Shown here piece by piece: positions 1 to 7,513 of a DNA stretch of 15,420 bases. This DNA is from Cephalothrix simula (Eukaryota > Nemertea > Palaeonemertea > Archinemertea > Cephalotrichidae): positions 1 through 15,420 of the forward strand of contig JAXIUW010235840.1 of the NCBI GenBank assembly GCA_035591015.1, in the 5' to 3' direction. The notes under the pieces are model-generated. The model searched no databases. It was not told the DNA's origin and worked only from the letters and a program-made list of their open reading frames with translations. The translations under genes were made by a program, and so were the position numbers. Position 1 is the first letter of the stretch. Every line of letters starts with the position of its first letter.

Positions 1-310
1 ATAAATTTTTAATTATATTCAATTAGAAAAATCTAATAACGGCTTCCTTGATCTTACAAAAGATCTGAAACCAGCCTTTAGAAAGGGTGTGTAATACATG
101 TACATGTACTTGTATAAATGGCATGTGTTCTATACACTGAACAACCATGTATTAATGTATACACACTCAAATGTAACCCCAAATACCCTGTTTGAAATGA
201 TACATATGTATTTCGTTTCCCCAGTTGTATTTTGTTGTAACATTAAATTATGTTCCAGGAAGAAACATCCCCCATAGCATGTTTGGAGTTTTCGTGATTA
301 CAATTTTTTT

Positions 311-445
311 AAACTGATTCATAATTGACCTGTCAATTTTGTAGTATTTCATACAGAAAAATGACATGAGTTGAAATTGAATTCTATTCCCTGTTCTGTC
401 AGCCATTTCAACATATTCGACAGATTTATTATTATGAATCAGTTT
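311..445. repeat. 15-bp perfect inverted repeat, MITE-like
   Basis: AAACTGATTCATAAT at 311-325 is the exact reverse complement of ATTATGAATCAGTTT at 431-445. The arms lie 105 bp apart, with weaker similarity continuing inward (CTGTC near each inner edge). No clear target duplication was seen. It is either a small non-autonomous DNA transposon remnant or a stable foldback. Confidence 0.6.
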
Positions 446-460
446 TAACTGGTACTAAAA

Positions 461-591
461 CTGTACTCCGCAAAGAGCCTTTGAAGATTACTAGTATTTT
501 CGATCAATAATAAGTCTATTTTGGTCAAAGCCCATTTTACAGCTTTTCCTGGATCGAAGACTCTTCAAATACTCTTTTTTGCGGTGTACAG
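461..591. mobile_element. 131-bp MITE-like element with imperfect terminal inverted repeats
   Basis: The left end CTGTACTCCGCAAAGAG and the reverse complement of the right end, CTGTACACCGCAAAAAAGAG, match with one substitution and a 3-nt indel. Similarity continues inward (TTTGAAGA and TTCGATC on both arms), so almost the whole element can fold on itself. No transposase and no obvious target-site duplication, so the superfamily cannot be assigned. Confidence 0.6.
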
Positions 592-963
592 CCTTCCTAC
601 CTGTGGGTCTTAAGGAACACTACTAGGTTTATTATTGTCAATTTTACAACAATTTTTTTCTCATTTGCTTTCTAAAAGATATGAATAATTTTGGGCCCTG
701 TGAGTATTTTTGCCTAAACAATTTGTAGCTATTATTTTATAATATGTATCTCGGGGCATTCGCTTCTGTCTTTACAATGTACTTTGAAACATTTCTTATA
801 AAAAAGTGTGTTTCACGGTTTTATCTTAGCTTGGAAACCTTGCTTATTAGATCGCACATTTACTAGCATGCTTGTGTAGTGGCTTTTAATATCTTTAGTT
901 CTAACTAAAAAAAACTATTACAAAATGTCAAAAACAAAATCTTGTGCAAATGTTATTGCTATT

Positions 964-1092
964 TACAATAAGTCAATTTTTAGCATGTAAGATCATGCAA
1001 ATGAAACTCATCAAAATGAATACAAAAGTCATTATTGGCATGTAAAATTTTGGAGAATTTTGTTACAATAAGTCATGAATTGGCATGTAAAT
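964..1092 (+). repeat. Three degenerate copies of a TACAATAAGTCA...GGCATGTAA motif
   Basis: Copies begin at 964, 1021 and 1064. Each reads approximately TACAATAAGTCA followed after a few bases by GCATGTAA. Spacing is irregular (57 and 43 bp), so this is a decayed short repeat cluster rather than a regular tandem array. Confidence 0.45.
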
Positions 1093-1845
1093 TTGTGACT
1101 TTACAAAATATCAATTTTGAATTATCATGCATCTTAAAATGAAATAATGCATGTTTAATAAACATTTTAATGCAAAAATTTAACTTTTCACATACACAAT
1201 GCATAAGTTACACACACATTTGAACATACATGATTTTTTAGCATTTTATTGTTGTCAATATCCTTGATATCGTATTCACTATCACGATATGTTCACATTT
1301 GAGATTCTTGACATATAAGGTGTTGTCACATTTTGTAACTTTGGGATATGTAATTTCACATGTATCACCTGCTTGCTTGTAATCTTGTAACATATATATA
1401 TAACTTATTACTTATAAAACCTCTTTTTAGAGGTAGTATGGTAACATAGTAATTCGTAAGTAGCCGGAAAAATGGCTATTGCACTTGGAAATTCCCACCT
1501 ACTTTTGTACAAAAATCTATTTAAACATTATAGTAATTTTTCAATTCAAAATCAATTTGTTTAAAAGTTTAAAAATTTGTAAACATTGTTTTTCCTAGTG
1601 CTTTACCATATTTTCCAACTTTCATATTTAACATGATAACATGAATCTTATGAACCCATAGATTCATGATGATAAGCAGGACAAAAAAATTAAACAATTT
1701 TTGTCTTGCTTAGAACCTTTATAGATATTTTATTTATTTCCTGAATATTTATCCATGCAGATCCCTGAATATAGTACTCATAGGTAGATCTTATCCTCAT
1801 TATGAAGCCCTTTTCATTATATATACCCCTTTTTAAGCATGCTTA

Positions 1846-2164
1846 GGGTAATTCCACGAATTTCACAACTTAAAAAAAAACTTAAAAATAAATTGATTAG
1901 GGCAATTATTTTGAGCAAAGGTAAGTGTTGTAATTTAGTGAGATTGATTCCAAATTACTCACTCTTTAGATATTTCCGTTACCGATGTACCCGGTAACAG
2001 ACGTATTTTTTGTAAATAAAAGATTTGCGAAATCTTTTTGTAAGTTATAATATCATCGTTGCCTAAATTAACTGCAGTATCTTTCAATGTGTCGATACAT
2101 ATACATGCTAAAGGGGGCGTTTATGTGTCCTACCTGTACGTCGGCAACAACGCTGGAATTACCC
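1846..2164. mobile_element. 319-bp MITE with TTA target duplication, PIF/Harbinger-like
   Basis: GGGTAATTCCA at 1846-1856 and its exact reverse complement TGGAATTACCC at 2154-2164 form 11-bp terminal inverted repeats, extendable to about 14 bp with a one-base gap. Both ends are flanked by TTA (1843-1845 and 2165-2167), the 3-bp target duplication typical of PIF/Harbinger transposons. Inside there is a hairpin GTTACCG-7 nt-CGGTAAC (1978-1998). No transposase, so it is non-autonomous. The superfamily call is inferred from the TTA duplication and is not proven. Confidence 0.65.
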
Positions 2165-2216
2165 TTAAATAGATCACATTCCGGTAGATTTTATATTTTA
2201 AGCATGCCCCCTTTAG
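2108..2216. repeat. 11-bp inverted repeat overlapping the right end of the MITE
   Basis: CTAAAGGGGGC at 2108-2118 pairs with GCCCCCTTTAG at 2206-2216. A 12-bp direct repeat TTTTAAGCATGC also flanks the MITE (1831-1842 and 2196-2207). This suggests the element inserted into, or was captured with, an older inverted-repeat sequence. Confidence 0.45.
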
Positions 2217-2444
2217 TGGAGTGGTTTTTATCTTTTAGGACTTAAAAATATACAAAAGATTTCTTTCTCCCGCTATTTCTTGGCTGGTTAGAGTGAGAAA
2301 TTACTAAACGAATGGTAGGGGCTGAAATTTAACTGCATGTCCAAAGTAGACGCCGCAAATTCGTATTCAGACCCCGAGTACAAAAAATTAATGTAGGTTA
2401 AAAAAATGATTTTCGAAAATGTTTATTTATTGTTTTATATTTAG

Positions 2445-2566
2445 GTGCCGTTACTGTATTGGATGAATTGGATTATGAATTAAAGAAGAAGTATCAATTA
2501 ACGATTCGTGCCACAGATTCGCATTCAGGTGTTTATGCCGAGGTCCCAGTTATCATAAAGTTAAAG
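2445..2566 (+). CDS. Fat-like cadherin, exon A (end of repeat W1)
   Basis: The acceptor is TTTATATTTAG at 2434-2444 and the donor is AAAG|GTAAAA at 2566/2567. The exon opens with two bases that complete a codon split in phase 1. If the missing first base is G, this makes the glycine of the usual cadherin TG motif. The peptide then reads AVTVLDELDYELKKKYQLT and continues through IRATDSHSG to VPVIIKLK. This is the second half of an EC repeat: the LDxE-like calcium segment (LDELDYE), the core strand YQLTIRATD and the last strand. It ends in phase 0 immediately before the DVNDN linker encoded by the next exon. The preceding exon lies upstream of the window, because no matching cadherin half-repeat is visible in 1-2444. 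Confidence 0.92.
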
Positions 2567-2650
2567 GTAAAAAGTGTGGAAGTTAAGGGATGCTGTTCAT
2601 TTACTGTATGTGTATGTTATGTTATATTGATGTTATGCTATCTTTTTTAG
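2567..2650 (+). other. Intron A-B, 84 bp
   Basis: Short GT-AG intron in phase 0, with a T-rich 3' end (ATCTTTTTTAG). It is inserted just before the DVNDN linker codons. Confidence 0.93.
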
Positions 2651-3470
2651 GATGTTAATGATAACGCTCCATCGTTCGAGAGCCAACACTATGCTGCAAC
2701 CGTATCAGAAGCTCTTCCAGTTGGTATGGCTATTCTTACAGTTAAAGCACTGGACCGTGATTCCGGACTCAACGCTGACATCCATTACAATATAGAATCA
2801 CTAGGAAACAATAACTCTAGTCTTTACTTCACTGTCGATTCAAAAACCGGTATCATTCGGTCTAAACGAAAATTAGACCATGAAACTAAACCGGAAATGA
2901 AATTTTCAGTGCTAGCTACTGATGGTGGCAACCCTTCACTATCAGCAACCGTTACTGTCACAATCTATGTCACCGATGTTAATGATAATGCGCCAATATT
3001 TGATAAACCTGCTTATGAGTGCACGATCAGCGATCAACTACCTCGTGGTGGACTTGTAACGATGGTTACCTCAACCGATATTGACAGCTCTGATACTCAA
3101 AATTTACGATACTCGATAATTCAGGGTAATGATCAGCAGGTTTTCGATATCGATCAGAAAAATGGGATCATTTATTTGTCCAAGCTTTCAAGGCCTAAAT
3201 TAGAGCAGTCTTATACTCTCAATGTAACCGTATCGGATGGGGCGTTCACTAGCTCAACACGAGTTAAGATTGATGTTAAGGAATCGAATCATTATGCCCC
3301 TGTCTTTACAATGCTAGACTACATGGCGCAGGTCAAAGAGAATCAGCCAGAGGGCACTGAGGTGATTGCTGTGTCAGCAATGGATAGAGATTCAGGCGGA
3401 TTCGGATATGTCAGTTATGGTATCGTCAGTCAGGAAATGGCGGAACTGTTTGCTCTGAATCCAACCACAG
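2651..3470 (+). CDS. Fat-like cadherin, exon B (W1 linker, W2, W3, first half of W4)
   Basis: The acceptor is ATCTTTTTTAG ending at 2650; the donor is CCACAG|GTGATT at 3470/3471, leaving one base (phase 1). The exon begins with DVNDNAPSF, the calcium linker of W1. W2 is canonical: ALDRDSG, the LDHE segment and DVNDNAPIF. W3 has a normal fold signature (LRYSI, FDIDQKNG, YTLNVTVSDGAF) but has lost calcium motifs: ISDQLP replaces PENxP, LSRPKLE replaces LDRE and ESNHYAPVF replaces DxNDNxPxF. W4 starts with KENQPEGT and AMDRDSGGFG and is cut at TG, a split glycine codon. Sequons NNS (W2) and NVT (W3) are present. The internal ATG at 2726 is a methionine inside W2, not a translation start; coding sequence is open from 2651. 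Confidence 0.95.
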
Positions 3471-3559
3471 GTGATTAGGGCATCTTTTTTAGAATTTCTT
3501 TACCATTTATGTGTACTACATATGTTCTAGTGATCCTAATCATTCTGATGCTTTTCCAG
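3471..3559 (+). other. Intron B-C, 89 bp
   Basis: Short GT-AG intron in phase 1 that splits the glycine codon of the TTG turn in W4. The donor is GTGATT and the acceptor is GCTTTTCCAG. Confidence 0.93.
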
Positions 3560-3768
3560 GCGTTCTGACAACAAAAAAGCGACTGGATAGAGAAGCAAAG
3601 GACATTTATGAAGTTCCTATTACAGCCGTCGATGGTGGAGGTCGCTCTTCATTTTCACGAATACTCGTAGAAGTAGAAGATGTCAACGACAACTCGCCGA
3701 AGTTCATGCTAACGAGCTATAAGGTCAACATCCCTTGTGATGCTCCTCTTCAAATGAAGATCGTTAAG
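3560..3768 (+). CDS. Fat-like cadherin, exon C (second half of W4, start of W5)
   Basis: The acceptor is GCTTTTCCAG ending at 3559; the donor is GTTAAG|GTAGGT at 3768/3769. The first two bases (GC) complete the glycine codon begun in exon B, then the peptide reads VLTTKKRLDREAKDIYE, a canonical LDRE segment. AVDGGGRSSF follows; the GGGR tripeptide-plus-arginine is typical of Fat1/2/3-type repeats as I remember them. The linker DVNDNSPKF closes W4 near 3705. W5 opens with SYKVNIPCDAPLQMKIVK, in which the usual PEN glutamate is replaced (IPCDAP), introducing an unpaired cysteine. The exon ends in phase 0 in the second strand of W5. Confidence 0.94.
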
Positions 3769-4433
3769 GTAGGTGTAGTTTCTGACCTTGAATAAATGTT
3801 TGGTGTTAAAAACCTGAAATGTTGTGGAAGAGTTTTTTGGCTTAAAAAAAAAAACAAAACAAAAAAATTGCATTTGCACTAATAGATGATCTTCAATTAA
3901 TTATCTAATTACACTTTTAAGCTTTCAGCCTACACTGAGTGTTGCCATGATCAAATTAATTTATGTAGTAAAATGCAATAAAATGTTCAATGTGCAAACT
4001 TTGAACGTAAGCATTTGTGTAAAAAATAATTCTAAAGGGACTTTAAAAAGTCGTATTATTCAAGCTAGGTCCGTTTATTTAGGCCATTAAGTTGACATAA
4101 GAAATATGACTAGATTTTTTATAATAGTTAATGCTTGAAAACAAAAAAAAATGTTATTAAATTGAATAAGTCGTAGATATTTATAATCATTGTGAGACAT
4201 ACATGTAGTAATGTGCAGATGTTCTTGTTTTAAGATTTCATGGCACTGTGTAGATTCAGATATCTGAAAAATGCTTTTTAAAACTGGCTTTTCTATTAAC
4301 TGGTATTTATTTCACTATTTGCTGTGTTGTTTTGCTAGTTTTAAAAAGCAAAAATGAATAATGAACTCATCTTAAAATAATTTCGTATCAATTGTTTTAT
4401 TGTATTATCATGTCGCGTTAATTGATTTCTCAG

Positions 4434-4469
4434 AATATGACTTTGGCTGATATTGCCCCTGATATAGTG
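4434..4469 (+). other. Possible 36-nt cassette microexon (12 codons, phase 0)
   Basis: GATTTCTCAG ends at 4433 and GTG|GTGAGT starts a near-consensus donor at 4470. The 36 bases between are open in phase 0 and read NMTLADIAPDIV. The host intron is also phase 0, so inclusion would insert 12 residues between IVK and VRASD in W5 without shifting the frame. Exons C and D already join perfectly without it, so it would be alternative at most. Short AG...GT pairs arise by chance, hence low confidence. Confidence 0.2.
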
Positions 4470-4498
4470 GTGAGTACTAATCGTTGCTTGTTGGCTGA

Positions 4499-4506
4499 TG
4501 ACGTCA
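4499..4506. promoter_or_regulatory. Perfect CRE palindrome TGACGTCA
   Basis: An exact match to the CREB/ATF full-site consensus, followed by a CACACTT/AAGTGTG stem (4505-4511 and 4522-4528). No function is shown by the sequence; an 8-mer match can occur by chance. Confidence 0.3.
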
Positions 4507-4770
4507 CACTTGTTCCACTAGAAGTGTGCAATCGGGTGCTTCTATTTTAAGGCTGACACGAGATAAAAGGACACGTTTTTGTTTTCAATTTATTATGCTT
4601 GTAGGTCAGATTAATAACCAAGAGCAAATATTGTTAACAATTTTTACTAAAATTATTCAAAACTAATTTTTAGGTTAGATAGAAAGACAACGTGCTGGTG
4701 GCATGCGGAAATTTCAAGCGCTAGTAATTTCGAAGAAATAATTTTTTTGAATATTTAAAAACACTTTTTG

Positions 4771-4817
4771 AAGGCGTTTTTATTCAAGAAAGCACAAATT
4801 AAGGCATTTTTATTCAA
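4771..4817 (+). repeat. Two-copy direct repeat, 30-bp period
   Basis: AAGGCGTTTTTATTCAA at 4771 recurs with one change (AAGGCATTTTTATTCAA) at 4801. A short tandem duplication within the intron. Confidence 0.55.
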
Positions 4818-5403
4818 TAAATTTCAGCTTATATTATTTTTGTTTTTGTTTAAAGATATATTGATTAATTTTGGTTAGAAATTTTAAAAAATATCATTCT
4901 GGTACTACTGGTAGAATTATTTCTTTGGAATTGCTAATTAAGATGCTTTAGAATTACTTTTCAGCAGTTCAAGCTTATGCTTGAGTTAAAAAATTAAGTT
5001 AAAGATAGGCAGTTTTATTTACTGTACATGTTCAGTAATTTTAAAGTTATGTATGTATTCTTAAAGCAGGTTTTTGTACAATATTTTTCGCTATACCTTC
5101 TATTTTTAAAGTTTATTGGGTATAGCATGTGGAAAATTTCTGTGCATGCAAAAATATCTCGGTGTTTCAAAAGTTAAAAATAAAACTTAAGGGTGGTCGG
5201 TTAATGCATGTCCAATTTTTCATCTGGATATGATATGATTTTATTTCAATGTAATCCCACTATTATTTTTATTTTGAACGAAAATTTAAAGCAAAAAAAA
5301 ACTAAAAAATTAAATAAACTGGTTTTAGATTCCATTTGTCCCAACTTTGGTTTATTAGTTTGAAGTTATTGGTTTGATCTTGAGTTATAACCTAAAGCAT
5401 AAT

Positions 5404-5470
5404 CTCGGTTAAGTGTCAGTGGTTAAAAATGCTTACCAAACAACAAATTCCGGGTCCGAACGATACCATG
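5404..5470 (+). mobile_element. Weak tRNA-like element, possible SINE fragment
   Basis: GTGTCAGTGGTTAAAAATGC at about 5412-5431 resembles a tRNA D-arm (box A), and GGGTCCGAACGATACC near 5452 resembles a box B T-arm, about 41 bp away. Neither box is perfect and no A-tail or target duplication is visible. This may be chance. Confidence 0.25.
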
Positions 5471-5684
5471 GCCACAACTAGCTTATGGTTTATAAAAACA
5501 ACCCTAATTAAATCATGCCTGCTTTAATACTCCTGTTTAAAATTGTGCCTTTAGTACATGTTTGTCTTAAGAAATGTACTTTAAATCGTCCTGCTTTTAA
5601 AGTCAGTAATATTATTGCTTCGTAGTAGTTAATAAAAGAAGGGTTCTGGGGCAAAATAAAATGTAAATTGTAACACCTTCCCTA

Positions 5685-5717
5685 CATTTAAAAAATATGT
5701 GGCCCGCTTTTTAAATG
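5685..5717. repeat. Hairpin with 10-bp perfect stem
   Basis: CATTTAAAAA (5685-5694) pairs with TTTTTAAATG (5708-5717) across a 13-nt loop. Imperfect pairing extends outward (CTTCCCTA versus GAGGGAGTGG). Probably a short foldback element. Confidence 0.45.
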
Positions 5718-5803
5718 AGGGAGTGGCGAGGAATCACAACTTTCACGTTCTTTTGTGATAGATTAGGCTTTTCTGTCCGTGTCAGTCTAACAATCACGCC
5801 TTA

Positions 5804-5823
5804 TGACGTATGACGTGTGACGT
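5804..5823 (+). promoter_or_regulatory. Three TGACGT motifs at exact 7-bp period
   Basis: TGACGT occurs at 5804, 5811 and 5818 as TGACGTA-TGACGTG-TGACGT. TGACG is the CREB/ATF half-site. It could be a small intronic binding cluster or a heptamer microsatellite; the sequence alone cannot decide. Confidence 0.35.
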
Positions 5824-6127
5824 ATCATGTAAATGAAAGATATAATTCACTGCCACTTAACATAAATGAATTAATATGAATAAATGTCTAAACATCGATG
5901 ATTTACTATACTATAAATTGATTTAAAATTTAAGAATAAAAAAGACAATCTAAAAATTCGATCCTGTTTCACTCTATAAATTTTAACTTTTGAGTATGAC
6001 ATAAAAAATGTCTGAAACTATAAATGCCTGTGTGAATTTATGAATTTGAAGATTAAGAAAATTCTATTGAAATAAAACCATATTTTGCATGGGTTTACTT
6101 TTTTTTAAATTCTTATATTTCTTTTAG

Positions 6128-6272
6128 GTTCGTGCCAGCGATCATGATATCGGTGAAAACGCAGAATTGGAATTCAGCATCTATGGGCAGAATCTGACTG
6201 TAGCTAACACTTTATTTGATGTTGAAACATACACAGGAATTCTACGCGTAAAGAAAGACCTAAATAATTCGG
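6128..6272 (+). CDS. Fat-like cadherin, exon D (middle of W5)
   Basis: This 145-bp exon lies between two long introns. The acceptor is TTTCTTTTAG ending at 6127 and the donor is TTCGG|GTAAGA at 6272/6273. Read from the first base it is open through 48 codons: VRASDHDIGENAELEFSIYG, then QNLTVANTLFDVETYTG and ILRVKKDLNNS. It joins exon C in phase 0 to give IVK-VRASDHD, a normal cadherin B strand plus DxD motif. FDVETYTG is the standard FxIDxxTG turn. The LDRE motif expected after ILRV is replaced by DLNNS, so one calcium site is missing. It ends with one base (phase 1) that completes alanine with exon E. Sequons NLT and NNS are present. Confidence 0.9.
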
Positions 6273-6944
6273 GTAAGATTATTTTCCTGTACAGTAAAAA
6301 CGTAAAAATTTGGGCCCCCCGTTAAGATATCCTCGACATATCCCTATACATTTTTCGAGAGGGCATGATAATTATAAGTTACACACCATGACTGTCCATG
6401 AGGGGTTTAAATTTCTTGCCCCACCTGATGGGTAGTACAGTGCAGTGGAGGACTGGAGGCGCAAAATGTGGTCGGAAATTTTCAAAAATTTTTAGGCTCA
6501 CATGTTAAGGAGCGCCACGAATCAGACAGACCAAAACTAGCTACAATAGGTTGTTTTTCATATCAAGCATACTAAATTACGCAAATCTTGGGTTATTAAT
6601 ATCAGCATTGAAATAAAGTAATCCATAAGTGTGGCAATTTTGCACCTAGGATCCTGGCATTCGGGTTATTTATTATGATTGATATGCCAAACATGCTATT
6701 TTTGCTAGTTTTGTCTAACCTCAACTATTTGGGGTTATTCGCTCAATGGTGTGTTAAAACGGCGTACCAGCGTCCTGTACCGCATGAGATAAATTGAATG
6801 TGACATACAGCAAGATACATTCAGACGTTTTAAACTTACGTGTATAAACGTTTACCCTTGCTTATCCGGTTAATAGCTGTGTCAACTACATCATAACTTC
6901 TGGTTAGTTCTTCATAATGATGATTATAGCTGCGTATTTAAAAA

Positions 6945-7150
6945 GGCCAGTTATGAACTATATCTTTGATGAGAGGATCTTTATTCAAATCTTAAATTCC
7001 GTAACACGAGCTCATTAGATCACCATATTGGGAATCCTTTGGCCAGTCATGAACTATATCTTTGATGGGAGGATATATTTACGAATAATTCCGTAACATG
7101 ACTCAGTAGACCAATTGTAAGTTCCATATTGCGATCAGCAAGCAATCCTT
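6945..7150 (+). repeat. 96-bp tandem duplication, two diverged copies
   Basis: The first copy starts at 6945 with GGCCAGTTATGAACTATATC and the second at 7041 with GGCCAGTCATGAACTATATC. Both continue with CTTTGATGrGAGGAT, then AATTCCGTAACA, CCATATTG and AATCCTT. The second copy carries small insertions and runs to about 7150. Confidence 0.8.
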
Positions 7151-7225
7151 CTGCTTTAGGATGTCATTTTCTTCATCCTGAGTAACCGGGATGTTCCACT
7201 TCTTGCAACCATAACGATCTGTCTT

Positions 7226-7380
7226 ATCTTGCTAGCCGAGCGGTCTAACAAGCAGTCCTTCGGGTAAATATCTGAAGGGTGCGGGGTTGGATCTTGGGTC
7301 CGCCGAGTGCTTTCGGGGTCTCAATCTCCTTACCAGTGGGGAAAGAAACTTGAACCCTCCTACTTTTCCAAAAATATATA
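7226..7380 (+). mobile_element. tRNA-derived SINE-like element (leucine/serine-type head)
   Basis: TAGCCGAGCGG at 7233-7243 matches the RNA polymerase III box A consensus exactly (TRGCNNAGYNGG), and the context TAGCCGAGCGGTCTAAC is close to a type-II tRNA D-arm. A degraded box B, GGTTGGATCTT, lies at 7285-7295. Between them CCTTC/GAAGG (7257-7261 and 7274-7278) could form a stem. An unrelated body follows, ending in an A-rich tail (AAAAATATATA near 7369-7380). The imperfect box B and acceptor stem argue against a working tRNA gene. Exact ends are uncertain. Confidence 0.55.
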
Positions 7381-7513
7381 GAATTAAGGTATTCCCATGC
7401 CCCATTTAGGAGATCTCGATGTTGGGCGAAATTTTTACGTTTTACAACCTACAAATTTTCCACCCATTTGTGTAGTAACAATGAATATGATTAAATTTAT
7501 CATATTATTTCAG

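Larger units (their letters stand above)
1..2444 (+). other. 3' part of upstream intron, AT-rich, no coding exon seen
   Basis: The AT-rich 2.4 kb before exon A. I looked for a short cadherin half-repeat ending at a TG|GT donor, as exon A requires, and found none. The one strong donor-like site (AAAG|GTAAGT at 1918/1919) lies inside a MITE with no open cadherin frame before it. The region holds several inverted-repeat elements listed separately (311-445, 461-591, 1846-2164, 2108-2216), a small repeat cluster at 964-1092 and a 14-bp palindrome TACATGTACATGTA at 95-108. Apart from these I see nothing functional. Confidence 0.75.
3769..6127 (+). other. Intron C-D, 2.36 kb
   Basis: A phase-0 intron, the longest complete one here. 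It is AT-rich with an A-rich run near 3844-3867. Contents listed separately: a possible 36-nt microexon (4434-4469), a perfect CRE palindrome (4499-4506), a 30-bp duplication (4771-4817), a weak tRNA-like element (about 5404-5470), a hairpin (5685-5717) and three TGACGT motifs (5804-5823). GCTATACC/GGTATAGC (5090-5097/5119-5126) could form a small stem. No other coding sequence is visible. Confidence 0.85.
6273..7513 (+). other. Intron D-E, 1.24 kb
   Basis: A phase-1 intron, GTAAGA to TTTCAG. It contains a 96-bp tandem duplication (6945-7150) and a tRNA-derived SINE-like element (about 7226-7380). Nothing coding is visible between 6280 and 6940. Confidence 0.88.

Noticed and set aside
7226-7310. 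Functional tRNA gene
   Set aside because: Box A is perfect, but box B is GGTTGGATCTT instead of GGTTCGANTCC and the acceptor and T stems do not pair well; a SINE head fits better.
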